The notes below the pieces were generated by a model that saw only the letters and a list, made by a program, of their open reading frames with translations, made no database searches and was not told the origin of the DNA. Position numbers and translations under genes: made by a program. Shown piece after piece: positions 44,853 through 53,789 of a DNA stretch of 64,000 nucleotides (positions within the stretch are counted from its first letter, which is position 1; each line of letters opens with the position of its first letter). The stretch is from Rhizobium jaguaris. Its GTDB lineage: Bacteria; Pseudomonadota; Alphaproteobacteria; Rhizobiales; Rhizobiaceae. Where the stretch lies: NCBI RefSeq assembly GCF_003627755.1, contig NZ_CP032694.1, forward strand, positions 2,347,501 through 2,411,500. Direction: 5' to 3'.

Positions 44853-45679
44853 GCTATGCTGAAGCTTTGATCCCAGCGCAACCGGCACCGCCAGAGGCGA
44901 TGAAAGGTGTCTCCAAAGCGCGCATTGCCGGTTATTTCTTCCTGGCACTCTGGGCGCTGCTCGGCATCGCGCTAATCGCGATGATGATCACCAATTGGGA
45001 TAACGAAAAATTCTTCCGGTTCGGCCCCCGCCTTTTGCATGGTCTCTGGATCACGGTGAAGCTGGTCGGACTTTCCTTCATTCTCGGGGCAATACTCTCG
45101 ATTCCGCTCGCTTTCGCCAGGATGTCGAAGAACAGGATCCTGAAGACCCTGACCTATTGCTATGTCTATCTCTTCCGCGGCACGCCTCTGCTGGCGCAGA
45201 TATTCATGGTCTATTACGGCTTTCCACAGGCGCGCGGCTTCTTTGAGACCATCGGTCTCTGGTGGTTTTTTCGCGATCCTTTCTACTGCGGTCTGTTTGC
45301 CATTACGTTGAACACGGCCGCCTATCAGACCGAGATTGTGCGTGGCGCCATCCAGAGCGTTCCTCATGGCCAAAGCGAGGCTGCGGCGTCGCTCGGCCTT
45401 CACAAGCTCGTCACCTTCTACAAGGTCATCCTGCCGCAGGCGTTGATCGTGGCTTTGCGCCCCTACGGCAACGAGATCATCCTCTTGATCAAGAGCTCGG
45501 CGACCGTTTCGATCATCACCGTCTATGATCTGATGGGCGAGACACGCTATGCCTTCTCGCAGACCTACGATTACCAAACCTATCTCTGGGCGGCGATTTT
45601 CTACCTTTCCATCGTCGAACTGATGCGCAATCGCTGGGCTTGGATCGAGGCACATCTTACACGCCACTTGAAGCGTTGA
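44849..45679 (+). CDS. amino-acid ABC transporter permease (HisM-like)
   Basis: A 276-residue partner permease with the coupling loop EIVRGAIQSVPHGQSEAAASLGLHKLVTFYKVILPQALIVALRPYGNEII. With the HisQ-like protein it forms the membrane channel for the binding protein upstream. A 7-bp dyad TAGCAGC/GCTGCTA at 45721-45748 after the stop is followed by ATTTTTT and may end the operon. The ATP-binding subunit must be encoded elsewhere. Confidence 0.93.
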   Translation: MSYAEALIPAQPAPPEAMKGVSKARIAGYFFLALWALLGIALIAMMITNWDNEKFFRFGPRLLHGLWITVKLVGLSFILGAILSIPLAFARMSKNRILKTLTYCYVYLFRGTPLLAQIFMVYYGFPQARGFFETIGLWWFFRDPFYCGLFAITLNTAAYQTEIVRGAIQSVPHGQSEAAASLGLHKLVTFYKVILPQALIVALRPYGNEIILLIKSSATVSIITVYDLMGETRYAFSQTYDYQTYLWAAIFYLSIVELMRNRWAWIEAHLTRHLKR

Positions 45680-45879
45680 CCTTGGTAGCGGGCGGCATGT
45701 TTTGGCGCCGTCCACGCCGCTAGCAGCACTCGCGTTACAACGCTGCTATCATATTGATTTTTTAGAAAAAAATCTTTTTGTGCAACACTTTTATGAAGCT
45801 TGGGTTTACCATGAGGTGTTTCCATTTTTCCGCGACTTCAGAGCCGCGAAGAACAAATGGGAGCAGAAAGAGAGACCTC

Positions 45880-46146
45880 ATGCACAATGACATGCAAAAG
45901 CAGTTGCAAGGCTATGGGCTCACGACGGCGCAGATCCTCTATCGCCTGCCCGATCATCCGCAATTTCTGCAGACCTATATCTGGCAGGACTACGATCTCG
46001 CCCCGAATTTCCCGGAGATGCGCAGCTTCCTGAAATTCTGGCAGGAGAAGCTCGACGGGCCTCTGCATTCGGTGCGTTATGTACACCGCCGGCTGATCTC
46101 GGCTACCGAATGGCAGGCGGTGAAGGGAGAGTTCATTCTGCACTAG
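45880..46146 (+). CDS. Usg family protein
   Basis: An 88-residue protein matching the usg-like family found beside tryptophan genes in some bacteria (QLQGYGLTTAQILYRLPDHPQFLQTYIWQDYDLAPNFPEM ... LDGPLHSVRY). No enzymatic motif or membrane segment. GAGAG precedes ATG 45880. Function is unknown; here it is not near trp genes. Confidence 0.85.
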   Translation: MHNDMQKQLQGYGLTTAQILYRLPDHPQFLQTYIWQDYDLAPNFPEMRSFLKFWQEKLDGPLHSVRYVHRRLISATEWQAVKGEFILH

Positions 46147-46164
46147 CCTGGCTTTGCCAAGCGA

Positions 46165-46890
46165 TCAGACATGTGCTTCGCCATGGGCGAAATCGCCGTC
46201 GTCCGGCCCACGGTGTAATGTGCCATAGAGGATGGAGGCGTAGAACAAAACCACCATAGCGATCACCAGCCAGCCGGGCACCGGTCCGAGGGCTGCGTTA
46301 TCGACGATATAGCTCCACGAATGCGCCAGCTCTTGCGGCGCGCCTTCCGTTTGCAGCTTCGGCGTCGAGATTTTCAAGATCCACGCCAGCAGCAGGATCA
46401 CATACATCCAGCAGTAGTTCCGCCGCAGCCGCCGCTGTATTGCCTCAAAATAGCCGAGCAGAACCCGCGGTGCACGCAGGCTCTTGGCAATCGATAGCGC
46501 CCAATCGGGATTGAGCTCGGCTTCGGGCGCCAGGATCTGCGCAAAATAGCTGCGCTCCAGTTGCCGCACGCGCGCTCGGTAGACATCAAAGAAGCGATAG
46601 CGTCGCGCCTCAATCATCAGCAGCAATGTGATCAGCATCATGCCGAACAGCAACACGCCATGATGCGACGACGGCGTCGACAGCGATACCGAAAGCAGCG
46701 CCGCCACTACGGTGATTGCCCAGTTCGACGTCCGATCGATGCGGTCGCGCCAACTGGTCATCCGCGCGAGCTCGCCGCGGTAATAATGGTTCAGCGTGTT
46801 GGTGATTTCCCCCGTGGTCTGGGGTAGCGGCGGCCGTTTGATGTCCGCAGTGCTATCCATGAGATGGGATGTGGTGAGCTCGGTGGCCAT
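46165..46890 (-). CDS. DUF2270 membrane protein
   Basis: A 241-residue protein with three or four membrane segments (about 55-95, 155-175 and 205-225), including SNWAITVVAALLSVSLS and a cytoplasmic run IEARRYRFFDVYRARVRQLERSYFA. This fits DUF2270. ATG 46890 is chosen with GGGAGGAAAG upstream; the longer frame from 46995 has a poor start. Function is unknown. Confidence 0.85.
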   Translation of the reverse strand: MATELTTSHLMDSTADIKRPPLPQTTGEITNTLNHYYRGELARMTSWRDRIDRTSNWAITVVAALLSVSLSTPSSHHGVLLFGMMLITLLLMIEARRYRFFDVYRARVRQLERSYFAQILAPEAELNPDWALSIAKSLRAPRVLLGYFEAIQRRLRRNYCWMYVILLLAWILKISTPKLQTEGAPQELAHSWSYIVDNAALGPVPGWLVIAMVVLFYASILYGTLHRGPDDGDFAHGEAHV

Positions 46891-47036
46891 TGTTCTTTCC
46901 TCCCATTTCTTCTTTCGCGCAACGGCTTTATGGCCCGCCGCTGCTGCGGACGAATATTTTGCTCCTTCAACGCAACCATTGCAAAAGCCATTCAAGCGTC
47001 TTAAGGCCTCGTTGACGAATGGAAGGGCTGATACTC

Positions 47037-47861
47037 ATGGCGAAGAAAAAGATCGACGAAGACGCGCTGGCAGAAGCCTATAACCGCGCCCTTGCGCTGG
47101 AAAAAGCCGGCGATATCGACGCTGCGGTCAAAGCCTATCAGGACGTGCTGGCGATCGATCCCGAGGACCATGGCGGCGCAGCCGTACGCATCGCCTCGAT
47201 GGGTCGCGGCGAAACGCCGGTTAAGGCACCGGACGCCTATGTCGAGACCTTGTTCGACCAGCATGCCGAAGTCTTCGAGGACGTGCTTGTCGAGCAACTC
47301 GGCTATCACGTTCCGGTTCTCGTGCGTCAGCGGCTGCAAGCGCTCGGCCTCGGTCCCTTCAAGCGCATGCTCGATCTCGGCTGCGGCACGGGCCTGACCG
47401 GCGGCACGCTGCGCGATATCGTCGAGGACATCACTGGCATCGACATTTCCGAAAACATGGTCGAAGTCGCCCATGAGAAGGATCTCTATGAGACGCTGTT
47501 CGTCGCCGAGGTCGAGGACTTTCTCGACGACAATGATGAAGAGCCATTCGACCTGATCACCGCCACCGATGTGCTGCCCTATCTCGGAGCACTGGAGCCG
47601 CTGTTCTTTGGCGCCGCCGATAACATGACGCCGGGCGGTCTCTTCATCTTTTCCTCTGAAACCCTGCCCGAAAACGCGCTTGCCGGCCGCCCTTACATGG
47701 TCGGTCCGCACCAGCGCTTCGCTCATGCGGAAAGCTACGTGCGCGAACGTCTGATCGCGACTGGCTTCGAGCTGATCGAAATTACCGACATCAATGTCCG
47801 TATGGAAGACGGCCAGCCGACGCCCGGCCATCTGGTCATCGCGCGTCTCGCCGCGGAATAA
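47037..47861 (+). CDS. TPR-containing SAM-dependent methyltransferase
   Basis: A 274-residue protein. Residues about 10-45 form one TPR-like helical pair (AYNRALALEKAGDIDAAVKAYQDVLAIDPE). Residues about 75-270 form a class I methyltransferase with motif I MLDLGCGTGLTG at 111-122 and the acidic motif TGIDISENM. Such proteins are widespread in rhizobia and often called tetratricopeptide methyltransferases; the substrate is unknown. ATG 47037 follows AAGGG at 9 nt; an in-frame ATG at 47019 has no good site. Confidence 0.86.
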   Translation: MAKKKIDEDALAEAYNRALALEKAGDIDAAVKAYQDVLAIDPEDHGGAAVRIASMGRGETPVKAPDAYVETLFDQHAEVFEDVLVEQLGYHVPVLVRQRLQALGLGPFKRMLDLGCGTGLTGGTLRDIVEDITGIDISENMVEVAHEKDLYETLFVAEVEDFLDDNDEEPFDLITATDVLPYLGALEPLFFGAADNMTPGGLFIFSSETLPENALAGRPYMVGPHQRFAHAESYVRERLIATGFELIEITDINVRMEDGQPTPGHLVIARLAAE

Positions 47862-47885
47862 AACGTCCTATGCAGGATGCCTGAG

Positions 47886-47909
47886 ATAGTTATCCAATTG
47901 GATAACTAT
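47886..47909. promoter_or_regulatory. perfect 24-bp palindrome upstream of GST-ArsR-SRPBCC operon
   Basis: The half ATAGTTATCCAA is followed directly by its exact reverse complement, giving a 24-bp palindrome with no spacer, 84 nt before the GST start. It is the most symmetrical site in the window and has the form of a repressor operator. The ArsR-type protein encoded two genes downstream is the obvious candidate to bind it. Confidence 0.7.
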
Positions 47910-47992
47910 TCCTTGCTTGATGGCCTTCGATCTGTTACTTAGCCATTCAGATAAGTTTCAGCACGAAGCCTCGATATGGGAAAGGTCTTTGC

Positions 47993-48685
47993 ATGTCCCT
48001 TATTCTCTACCAGCACCCCCTTGCCTCCTTCTGTCACAAGGTCCTGATGGCGCTTTATGAGAATGGCACGCCGTTCGAAAGTCGCGTCATCGATCTCGGC
48101 AACGAAGGGTCGCGCGCCTCCCTGCTACGGCTTTGGCCGATCGGGAAATTCCCTGTCCTGCGCGATGAGGCGCTCGACAGCACAGTTCCCGAGAGCAGCA
48201 TCATCATCGAATATCTCGACCGGCATTATTCTGGCTCGACGCCGTTGCTGCCGCTCGATCCGACGGATGCGCTCTGCGTCCGCCTCTGGGATCGCTTCTT
48301 CGATCTATACGTCCAGGAACCGATGCAGGCGATCGTTGCCGACAAGCGCCGCCCCGAAGGTACCCATGATCCTCAAAGCGTCGCTCAAGCGCAGACACTA
48401 TTGCGCACCGCCTACGGCATGATCGAAAAACAACTGGGCGAAAAACTCTGGATTGCCGGCGACGCTCTGACCATGGCGGATTGCGCCGCAGCGCCGGCAT
48501 TGTTCTACGCCGAAACGCTTGTACCGTTCGACGAACAGCACGTCCGGCTGAAGCAATATTATCAGCGCCTGCTCGATCGTCCGTCCTTCGCGCGGGTTCT
48601 CAGGGAGGCCATGCCTTACTTCCACTTCTATCCCTATCATGAAAAACTGCCCGCTCAGTTCCGGCCGGAACGCTCGCATGCTTGA
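47993..48685 (+). CDS. glutathione S-transferase family protein
   Basis: A 230-residue GST. The thioredoxin-like N-terminal domain begins LILYQHPLASFCHKVLMAL and contains the glutathione-site VPESSIIIEYLDRHY, and the helical C-terminal domain has the run LWIAGDALTMADCAAAPALFY. It conjugates or reduces an unknown electrophile. GGAAAGG precedes the ATG. Its stop overlaps the ArsR start by 8 nt, so the two are translationally coupled. Confidence 0.92.
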   Translation: MSLILYQHPLASFCHKVLMALYENGTPFESRVIDLGNEGSRASLLRLWPIGKFPVLRDEALDSTVPESSIIIEYLDRHYSGSTPLLPLDPTDALCVRLWDRFFDLYVQEPMQAIVADKRRPEGTHDPQSVAQAQTLLRTAYGMIEKQLGEKLWIAGDALTMADCAAAPALFYAETLVPFDEQHVRLKQYYQRLLDRPSFARVLREAMPYFHFYPYHEKLPAQFRPERSHA

Positions 48686-49022
48686 GGAACCCCTGGCACT
48701 CGACCGGATGTTCCAGGCGTTGTCGGATCAAAGTCGACGCGGCATGATCGATCGCCTTGGCCGCGGTCCCGCCTCGGTGACAGAATTGGCGCAGCCGCTC
48801 GCTATGGCGCTGCCGACCGTGATGAAACATCTGCACGTGTTGGAGACCAGCGGTCTGGTGCTTTCGGAAAAGACCGGCCGGGTGCGAACCTATCACCTGC
48901 GAAAGGAAGCGCTGGCATCGGTCGAGCGCTGGATCGCCGAGCGCAAGGCGGGCTGGAACAGCACCTTCGACCGGCTGGACCAGTTTCTGGCCGAGAATTC
49001 CGAGGAGACAGTTGTAAAATGA
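48678..49022 (+). CDS. ArsR-family transcriptional regulator
   Basis: A 114-residue winged-helix protein (LDRMFQALSDQSRRGMIDRLGRGPASVTELAQPLAMALPTVMKHLHVLETSGLVLSEKTGRVRTYHL). It lacks the metal-binding cysteine cluster of ArsR/SmtB, so it is of the non-metal type often paired with SRPBCC genes. ATG 48678 overlaps the GST end, and its stop overlaps the SRPBCC start (ATGA). It may bind the palindrome upstream of GST. Confidence 0.88.
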   Translation: MLEEPLALDRMFQALSDQSRRGMIDRLGRGPASVTELAQPLAMALPTVMKHLHVLETSGLVLSEKTGRVRTYHLRKEALASVERWIAERKAGWNSTFDRLDQFLAENSEETVVK

Positions 49023-49495
49023 TTGAGAAATCGACGGAACATACAACACTCACCATCGAGCGCCATTTCAAGGCGCCCTTGCCGCGCGTCTTCGGCGCCT
49101 GGGCTGTGGCCGAGAACAAGCGCCAATGGTTCGCCTGCCACGGGGATTGGACGCCGCTGGACTTCCAGCTCGACTTTCGTCCCGGCGGCAGCGAGAGCAA
49201 CCGGGTCGCCTCGACGGACGGCGTGGTGCACGCCTATCAGGCCCGCTATATCGACATCGTGCCGAACGAGCGCATCATCTATGCTTTTGACATGATGCTC
49301 GACGATAAGCGCATCTCGGTGTCATTGGCCACCGTCACCTTCGCGCCGGAACCGGCCGGCACGGCGATGATCTTTACCGAGCAGGTGGTTTTCCTGGACG
49401 GTTACGGTGACAATGGCTCGAGGCTGATGGGCACGGAAATAGGCTTCGACAATCTGCGGCTCTATGTCGACGGCAACGAAACCAGGCCAAATTAG
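49019..49495 (+). CDS. SRPBCC (AHSA1-like) domain protein
   Basis: A 158-residue ligand-binding fold of the Bet v1/AHSA1 family ([31 protein letters not shown] ... [41 protein letters not shown]). In many bacteria a gene like this sits next to an ArsR regulator; the protein may bind or modify a lipophilic compound. Its last 4 nt overlap the end of ssuB on the other strand. Confidence 0.9.
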   Translation: MIEKSTEHTTLTIERHFKAPLPRVFGAWAVAENKRQWFACHGDWTPLDFQLDFRPGGSESNRVASTDGVVHAYQARYIDIVPNERIIYAFDMMLDDKRISVSLATVTFAPEPAGTAMIFTEQVVFLDGYGDNGSRLMGTEIGFDNLRLYVDGNETRPN

Positions 49496-50295
49496 GCTGC
49501 TCGCACATCACCAAGGATAGCGGCCAGCAACTGACCTTCGAGTTCGGCCAGCGCCGGATTGCCGTGGCGGCGGGGATGCGGATCGGGAACGGCGAGATCG
49601 AGTACGATCCGCCCCTCGTCCAGCACGACGACCCGATCCGCCAGATGCACAGCCTCGCTGACATCATGCGTGACAAGCACCGCGGTAAAACCGAGTTCGC
49701 GCCAGACGCGGTTCAACAGCTCCTGCATGCTGATACGGGTCAGCGCATCCAATGCGCCAAGCGGTTCATCCAGCGCCAGGATGCCCGGTTTGCTGACCAA
49801 TGCGCGGGCAAGTGCCACGCGCTGCCGCTGGCCACCGGAGAGCCGCGACGGCCATTCTCCGGACTTTTCCGCAAGCTGCACTTCCGAAAGCACCGCCGCA
49901 GTTTCGGACTGCGCCACCTGCCACGGGACACCCTCCCCGAGACCGACGGCGACATTGTCGGCAACCGAGAGCCAAGGCAGCAACCGCGGCTCCTGAAAAA
50001 CGATGCGGGCATTCGGCGCCGCGTCACTTCCATCGGCAGTCTCAAATCGCAGGTGGCCTGCGGTCGGCTCATCGAGCCCCATCAGGATGCGCAATAAGGT
50101 GCTCTTGCCGCAACCGCTTTTGCCAATGACGGCGACGAATTGGCCGGCGGGAATGTCGAGATCGATGCCACGCAGCACACGATTATTTCCAAAACTCTTT
50201 TCCAGGCCCTTGATGCAGATGGCGGCAGCGCCTGTCTTGGGCTGAGTGTCCTCGGAGGGGTCCGATTGAACGCGTTCCAATGCGATAGCGGTCAT
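49492..50295 (-). CDS. ssuB: sulfonate ABC transporter ATP-binding protein
   Basis: A 267-residue ATPase for alkanesulfonate uptake. Walker A is GKSGCGKS at 58-65, the signature [15 protein letters not shown] is near residue 160, and Walker B is [11 protein letters not shown] 50295 is chosen because GAGGAG precedes it; the longer frame lacks a site. It starts 10 nt after ssuC and is the last gene of the ssuADCB operon. Confidence 0.93.
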   Translation of the reverse strand: MTAIALERVQSDPSEDTQPKTGAAAICIKGLEKSFGNNRVLRGIDLDIPAGQFVAVIGKSGCGKSTLLRILMGLDEPTAGHLRFETADGSDAAPNARIVFQEPRLLPWLSVADNVAVGLGEGVPWQVAQSETAAVLSEVQLAEKSGEWPSRLSGGQRQRVALARALVSKPGILALDEPLGALDALTRISMQELLNRVWRELGFTAVLVTHDVSEAVHLADRVVVLDEGRIVLDLAVPDPHPRRHGNPALAELEGQLLAAILGDVRAA

Positions 50296-50305
50296 GGGAT
50301 GCTCC

Positions 50306-51142
50306 TCAATTCTGATAGGCCGGATTCCAGCGCAGCGCCCTGCGTTCCAGCGCACGGGCAACGACATCGGCGAGCTTTCCGAGCACGGCATAGATGACCA
50401 ACGTCAGCACTACGACATCGGTCATGCCGAACTCGCGGGCATTGTTGGCCATGTAGCCGATGCCCGATGACGCGGCGATCGATTCCGCCACGATCAGCGT
50501 CAACCACATGATGCCGAGCGCGAAGCGCAGCCCGACAAGGATCGACGGCAAGGCACCGGGGAAGATCACTTTCTTGAACAGGGTCCAGCCGCTCATACCA
50601 TAGACCTGCCCCATCTCGATCAATCCACGGTCGACATTGCGAACGCCGTGATAAGTGTTGAGATAAATCGGGAAGAGCACGCCGAGCGCCGTCAGAAACA
50701 GCTTCGATTCTTCCCCGATCCCGAACCAGAGGATGACCAGCGGCACCATCGCCAGATGCGGGATGGTGCGCAGCATCTGCAGCGTCGTATCGGTCAGCTG
50801 TTCCGAAAGCCTCGATATACCGTTGGCAATGCCGAGCAGGAAGCCGATCGAGCCGCCAACGAGCAGGCCTGCAAAGGCCCGGCCGGCGCTGACCAGAATA
50901 TTATGCGGCAACTGCCCGGAGATCGTCGTTTGCCAGAATGCCACGACGACAGCGGCCGGCGACGGCATGATGCGCGTGGATATCCACCCGACCGATGAGC
51001 CGAGCTGCCAGATCGCCACGACGGCAATAGGTAGCAGAAAAGGCAAGAACCGCTCCAGGGAGACAGCCGGCCGCGCCGGCTTGACCGGGTGAACCCGGCT
51101 CTCGGCGGCGGCGCGTACGAAGGGTGTATCGAATGCCGACAT
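50306..51142 (-). CDS. ssuC: sulfonate ABC transporter permease
   Basis: A 278-residue inner-membrane permease of the nitrate/sulfonate/taurine class, with about six segments and the run [47 protein letters not shown]. It follows ssuD by 24 nt and precedes ssuB by 10 nt. GGGAG lies before the ATG. Confidence 0.93.
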   Translation of the reverse strand: MSAFDTPFVRAAAESRVHPVKPARPAVSLERFLPFLLPIAVVAIWQLGSSVGWISTRIMPSPAAVVVAFWQTTISGQLPHNILVSAGRAFAGLLVGGSIGFLLGIANGISRLSEQLTDTTLQMLRTIPHLAMVPLVILWFGIGEESKLFLTALGVLFPIYLNTYHGVRNVDRGLIEMGQVYGMSGWTLFKKVIFPGALPSILVGLRFALGIMWLTLIVAESIAASSGIGYMANNAREFGMTDVVVLTLVIYAVLGKLADVVARALERRALRWNPAYQN

Positions 51143-51166
51143 TGGGATCTCCCTGGAACGATCTCG

Positions 51167-52342
51167 TTAAGAGCCGGAAACGACTTTCAGATTGCCGCCA
51201 TGGCTGCCGCCGGCAAAAATCTGTTTTGCGCCGAATTCGTTGCGGAAGCCAGCTCGCTGCTGCTCTCGGTTCAGCCCAAGTTCGGGGAACAGCAGTTCCG
51301 CGACGCGATAGGCCTCTTCCAGATGCGGATAGCCGGAGCCGATCACCGTTTCGATGCCGATGTCCTGATATTCACGCAGCCTTGCCGCCACCGTCTTCGA
51401 CGACCCGACCAGCGCCGTACCGGCACCAGCACGCACGAGGCCAACGCCTGCCCAGAGGTTCGGCGAAACTTCCAGCCTGTCGCGGCGGCCGCCATGAAGG
51501 GCCGCCATGCGCTTCTGACCGACAGAGTCGGATTGATTGACGAACTGCTCCTGCGCTTCGCGGATCGTCTCGTCGTCAAGCTTGGAGATCAGCCGGTCGG
51601 CGGCGGCCCATGCTTCCTCATCCGTCTCGCGGACGATGAAATGCAGGCGGATGCCGAAGCTGATTTTGCGGCCCTTGCGAGCAGCGGCCGCTCGCACCTT
51701 CTCGATCTTCTCGGCCACCTGCGCCGGCGGCTCGCCCCATGTCAGATATTTGTCGACACGGCCGACCGAAAATTCGATGCCGGCATCCGACGATCCGCCA
51801 AAATATAGCGGCGGGCGCGGCGCCTGCACCGGCGGCAACCCGAGCTTGGCACCCGTCGCCTTGATGTATTTGCCGTCGAACGTCGAGGTGCCCTTCTCCA
51901 GCAGCTCTTCCCAGACGGTAAAAAACTCGTCGGCATGGGCATAGCGTTCGTCATGAGCGAGATGAATGCCGTCGCCCGCCAGTTCGGCAGGGCTGCCGCC
52001 AACCACGATGTTCAGCAACACACGACCATTCGAGACACGATCGAGTGTCGAGGCGAGACGAGCATAATAGGCCGGCGATGCCGTACCGGGACGGATCGCG
52101 ACCAGGAATTTCAGCTTCTGCGTCTGCGCTGAGAGCGCCGCGGCGGTGACAAACGACTCCTCGCAGGAGACGCCTGTCGGCAGCAGCACGCCGGAATAGC
52201 CAAGCCGATCGACGGCCTGCGCGATCTGCGTGAGATAACCTATTTCCGGCCCGCGATTGAGATCGGTCGAGCCAAGATAGGTGCCGTCGCCGGAGGTCGG
52301 AATAAACCACAGGAAGTCGATGGGTTTGGCAGTCTCGGTCAT
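51167..52342 (-). CDS. ssuD: FMNH2-dependent alkanesulfonate monooxygenase
   Basis: A 391-residue bacterial-luciferase-like TIM barrel that releases sulfite from alkanesulfonates using reduced flavin and oxygen. Runs [55 protein letters not shown] (here [11 protein letters not shown]) and [12 protein letters not shown] are typical of SsuD. AGGAAACATC precedes the ATG. No flavin reductase gene (ssuE) is present nearby, so reduced flavin comes from another locus. A separate promoter-like element lies upstream. Confidence 0.95.
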   Translation of the reverse strand: MTETAKPIDFLWFIPTSGDGTYLGSTDLNRGPEIGYLTQIAQAVDRLGYSGVLLPTGVSCEESFVTAAALSAQTQKLKFLVAIRPGTASPAYYARLASTLDRVSNGRVLLNIVVGGSPAELAGDGIHLAHDERYAHADEFFTVWEELLEKGTSTFDGKYIKATGAKLGLPPVQAPRPPLYFGGSSDAGIEFSVGRVDKYLTWGEPPAQVAEKIEKVRAAAARKGRKISFGIRLHFIVRETDEEAWAAADRLISKLDDETIREAQEQFVNQSDSVGQKRMAALHGGRRDRLEVSPNLWAGVGLVRAGAGTALVGSSKTVAARLREYQDIGIETVIGSGYPHLEEAYRVAELLFPELGLNREQQRAGFRNEFGAKQIFAGGSHGGNLKVVSGS

Positions 52343-52422
52343 GATGTTTCCTGTCTCCTGGACACGCTTGATCGGGAGCCCGCTTCTCAGGGCCTCTATC
52401 GCGATAGTGACATAGACTACTT

Positions 52423-52436
52423 ATTATATCGACAAT
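52423..52436 (-). promoter_or_regulatory. promoter-like element upstream of ssuD
   Basis: On the minus strand ATTGTCGATATAAT ends in a perfect -10 hexamer TATAAT, about 80 nt before the ssuD start. No consensus -35 lies 17 nt upstream, which fits an activator-dependent promoter. The same 14-mer occurs upstream of ssuA. Confidence 0.55.
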
Positions 52437-52547
52437 ACAGATTTTCTATTGTTGCCGGTGTAGCGGAATATTTTTCCCCGCTGTGCCCCGTGCCCACTGT
52501 GTTTCAAGCGCAGTGGACATCGGCTGTGTCGGATAAGTCCCAGCTGT

Positions 52548-53516
52548 TCAACTCGCCTTCGGCCTCCACACGATATCGGCGACAGCAAGCTTTTTCGGCA
52601 CGATGCCCGACCCATAAAACTCGTCCGCTAACCCCTGCTGATAGGCGATTGCGTCGTCACTGATGGTCGAAACACCGCCAAGATTGAAATCGGGGCGCGT
52701 CAAGGTCACCCGGGTCACGTCGGCAGGTACACCGGTGATCGCGGCGAGCGCTGCGACGGTATCATCGAGATGAGCCTGTGCATCAGCACCGACCTTGGCG
52801 AGTTCATCGATCACATCCACAATGACCTGCGGATTGTCCTTGGTGAAATCTCCGTTTGCCAAGAAATAGCTGAAGGAATCGACGATGCCCCGCGCCGTCG
52901 CCAGGATGCGAGTATCGGGATCAGCCTCGGCGATGGCGAGATAGGGATCCCAGATCGACCAGGCGTCGATCGCACCGGTCTTGAAAGCAGCGGAAGCATC
53001 CGGTGGCGCGAGATCAAGCGCCTGGATGTCATCCACCGTCAGACCGCCCTTGCGCAGTGCTTTCACCGTGACATTATGAGCGCTCGACCCGCGCTTGAAC
53101 GCAACTTTCTTGCCCTTGAGGTCGGAAAGCGTCTCTATCGGCGAATCCTTGCGCACCAGGATGGCCGAGCCCTCCGGGCTTCCCTTGTATTGCCCGACAT
53201 AGAGCAGATTGCCATTGGCGGCCTGTGCGAAAAGCGGCGGTACATCGCCCGTGGCACCGAAATCGAGCGCACCGGCGCCGAGCGCTTCCAGAAGCGGCGG
53301 GCCAGAGGTGAACTCGGACCACTCGACGGAGATACCGCGATCGGAAAGCCGCTTTTCCAGCGAGCCCTTGCGATTGGCGAGCGCCAGCACGCCATTTTTT
53401 TGCCAGCCTATGCGGAAGGTCGTTGCCGTCGCGGCGCGTGCCGGCCGGAAGGACGGCAGCACTAAGGCCGCTGCCGTGGCGCCGAGAAGGCTAAGTGTCT
53501 GTCTGCGCGAGATCAT
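52548..53516 (-). CDS. ssuA: sulfonate ABC transporter substrate-binding protein
   Basis: A 322-residue periplasmic binding protein with an N-terminal SRRQTLSLLGA run, a likely Tat signal, cleaved after about residue 28. The NMT1/SsuA-type body has FRIGWQKNGVLALANRKGSLEKRLSDRG and KGKKVAFKRGSSAHNVTVKALRKGGL. GGAAAGGG precedes the ATG. It heads the ssu genes; about 205 nt with a second promoter-like element separate it from ssuD. Confidence 0.92.
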   Translation of the reverse strand: MISRRQTLSLLGATAAALVLPSFRPARAATATTFRIGWQKNGVLALANRKGSLEKRLSDRGISVEWSEFTSGPPLLEALGAGALDFGATGDVPPLFAQAANGNLLYVGQYKGSPEGSAILVRKDSPIETLSDLKGKKVAFKRGSSAHNVTVKALRKGGLTVDDIQALDLAPPDASAAFKTGAIDAWSIWDPYLAIAEADPDTRILATARGIVDSFSYFLANGDFTKDNPQVIVDVIDELAKVGADAQAHLDDTVAALAAITGVPADVTRVTLTRPDFNLGGVSTISDDAIAYQQGLADEFYGSGIVPKKLAVADIVWRPKAS

Positions 53517-53601
53517 CGAAAGTCCCTTTCCCCAACCGGGCCGGGATGTTTCCTGCGATCGCCGGCTCTATTGTCAATGTCTAAGAATTGCAAATCCATA
53601 G

Positions 53602-53615
53602 ATTATATCGACAAT
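53602..53615 (-). promoter_or_regulatory. promoter-like element upstream of ssuA
   Basis: The minus-strand 14-mer ATTGTCGATATAAT, identical to the one before ssuD, ends with TATAAT 86 nt before the ssuA start. It overlaps a dyad ATATC-N7-GATAT. No consensus -35 is present, so an activator such as a CysB/Cbl-like LysR protein is likely. Confidence 0.58.
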
Positions 53616-53789
53616 TGATATTGTGAATTTCTGCAATTAAGGCGAAATTCGATTTCGGTGAGAGACGAAAACACGGAATTATCTTCCAAGACTTGTGAGA
53701 CCGCGACAAGTTTGCCGACAAATCGGTCTTCCGTCCCTCTCGCCTTTCCGCTAAGCCTTCAGGCAAAATTTTTGGAAGGAGTCTCGCGA

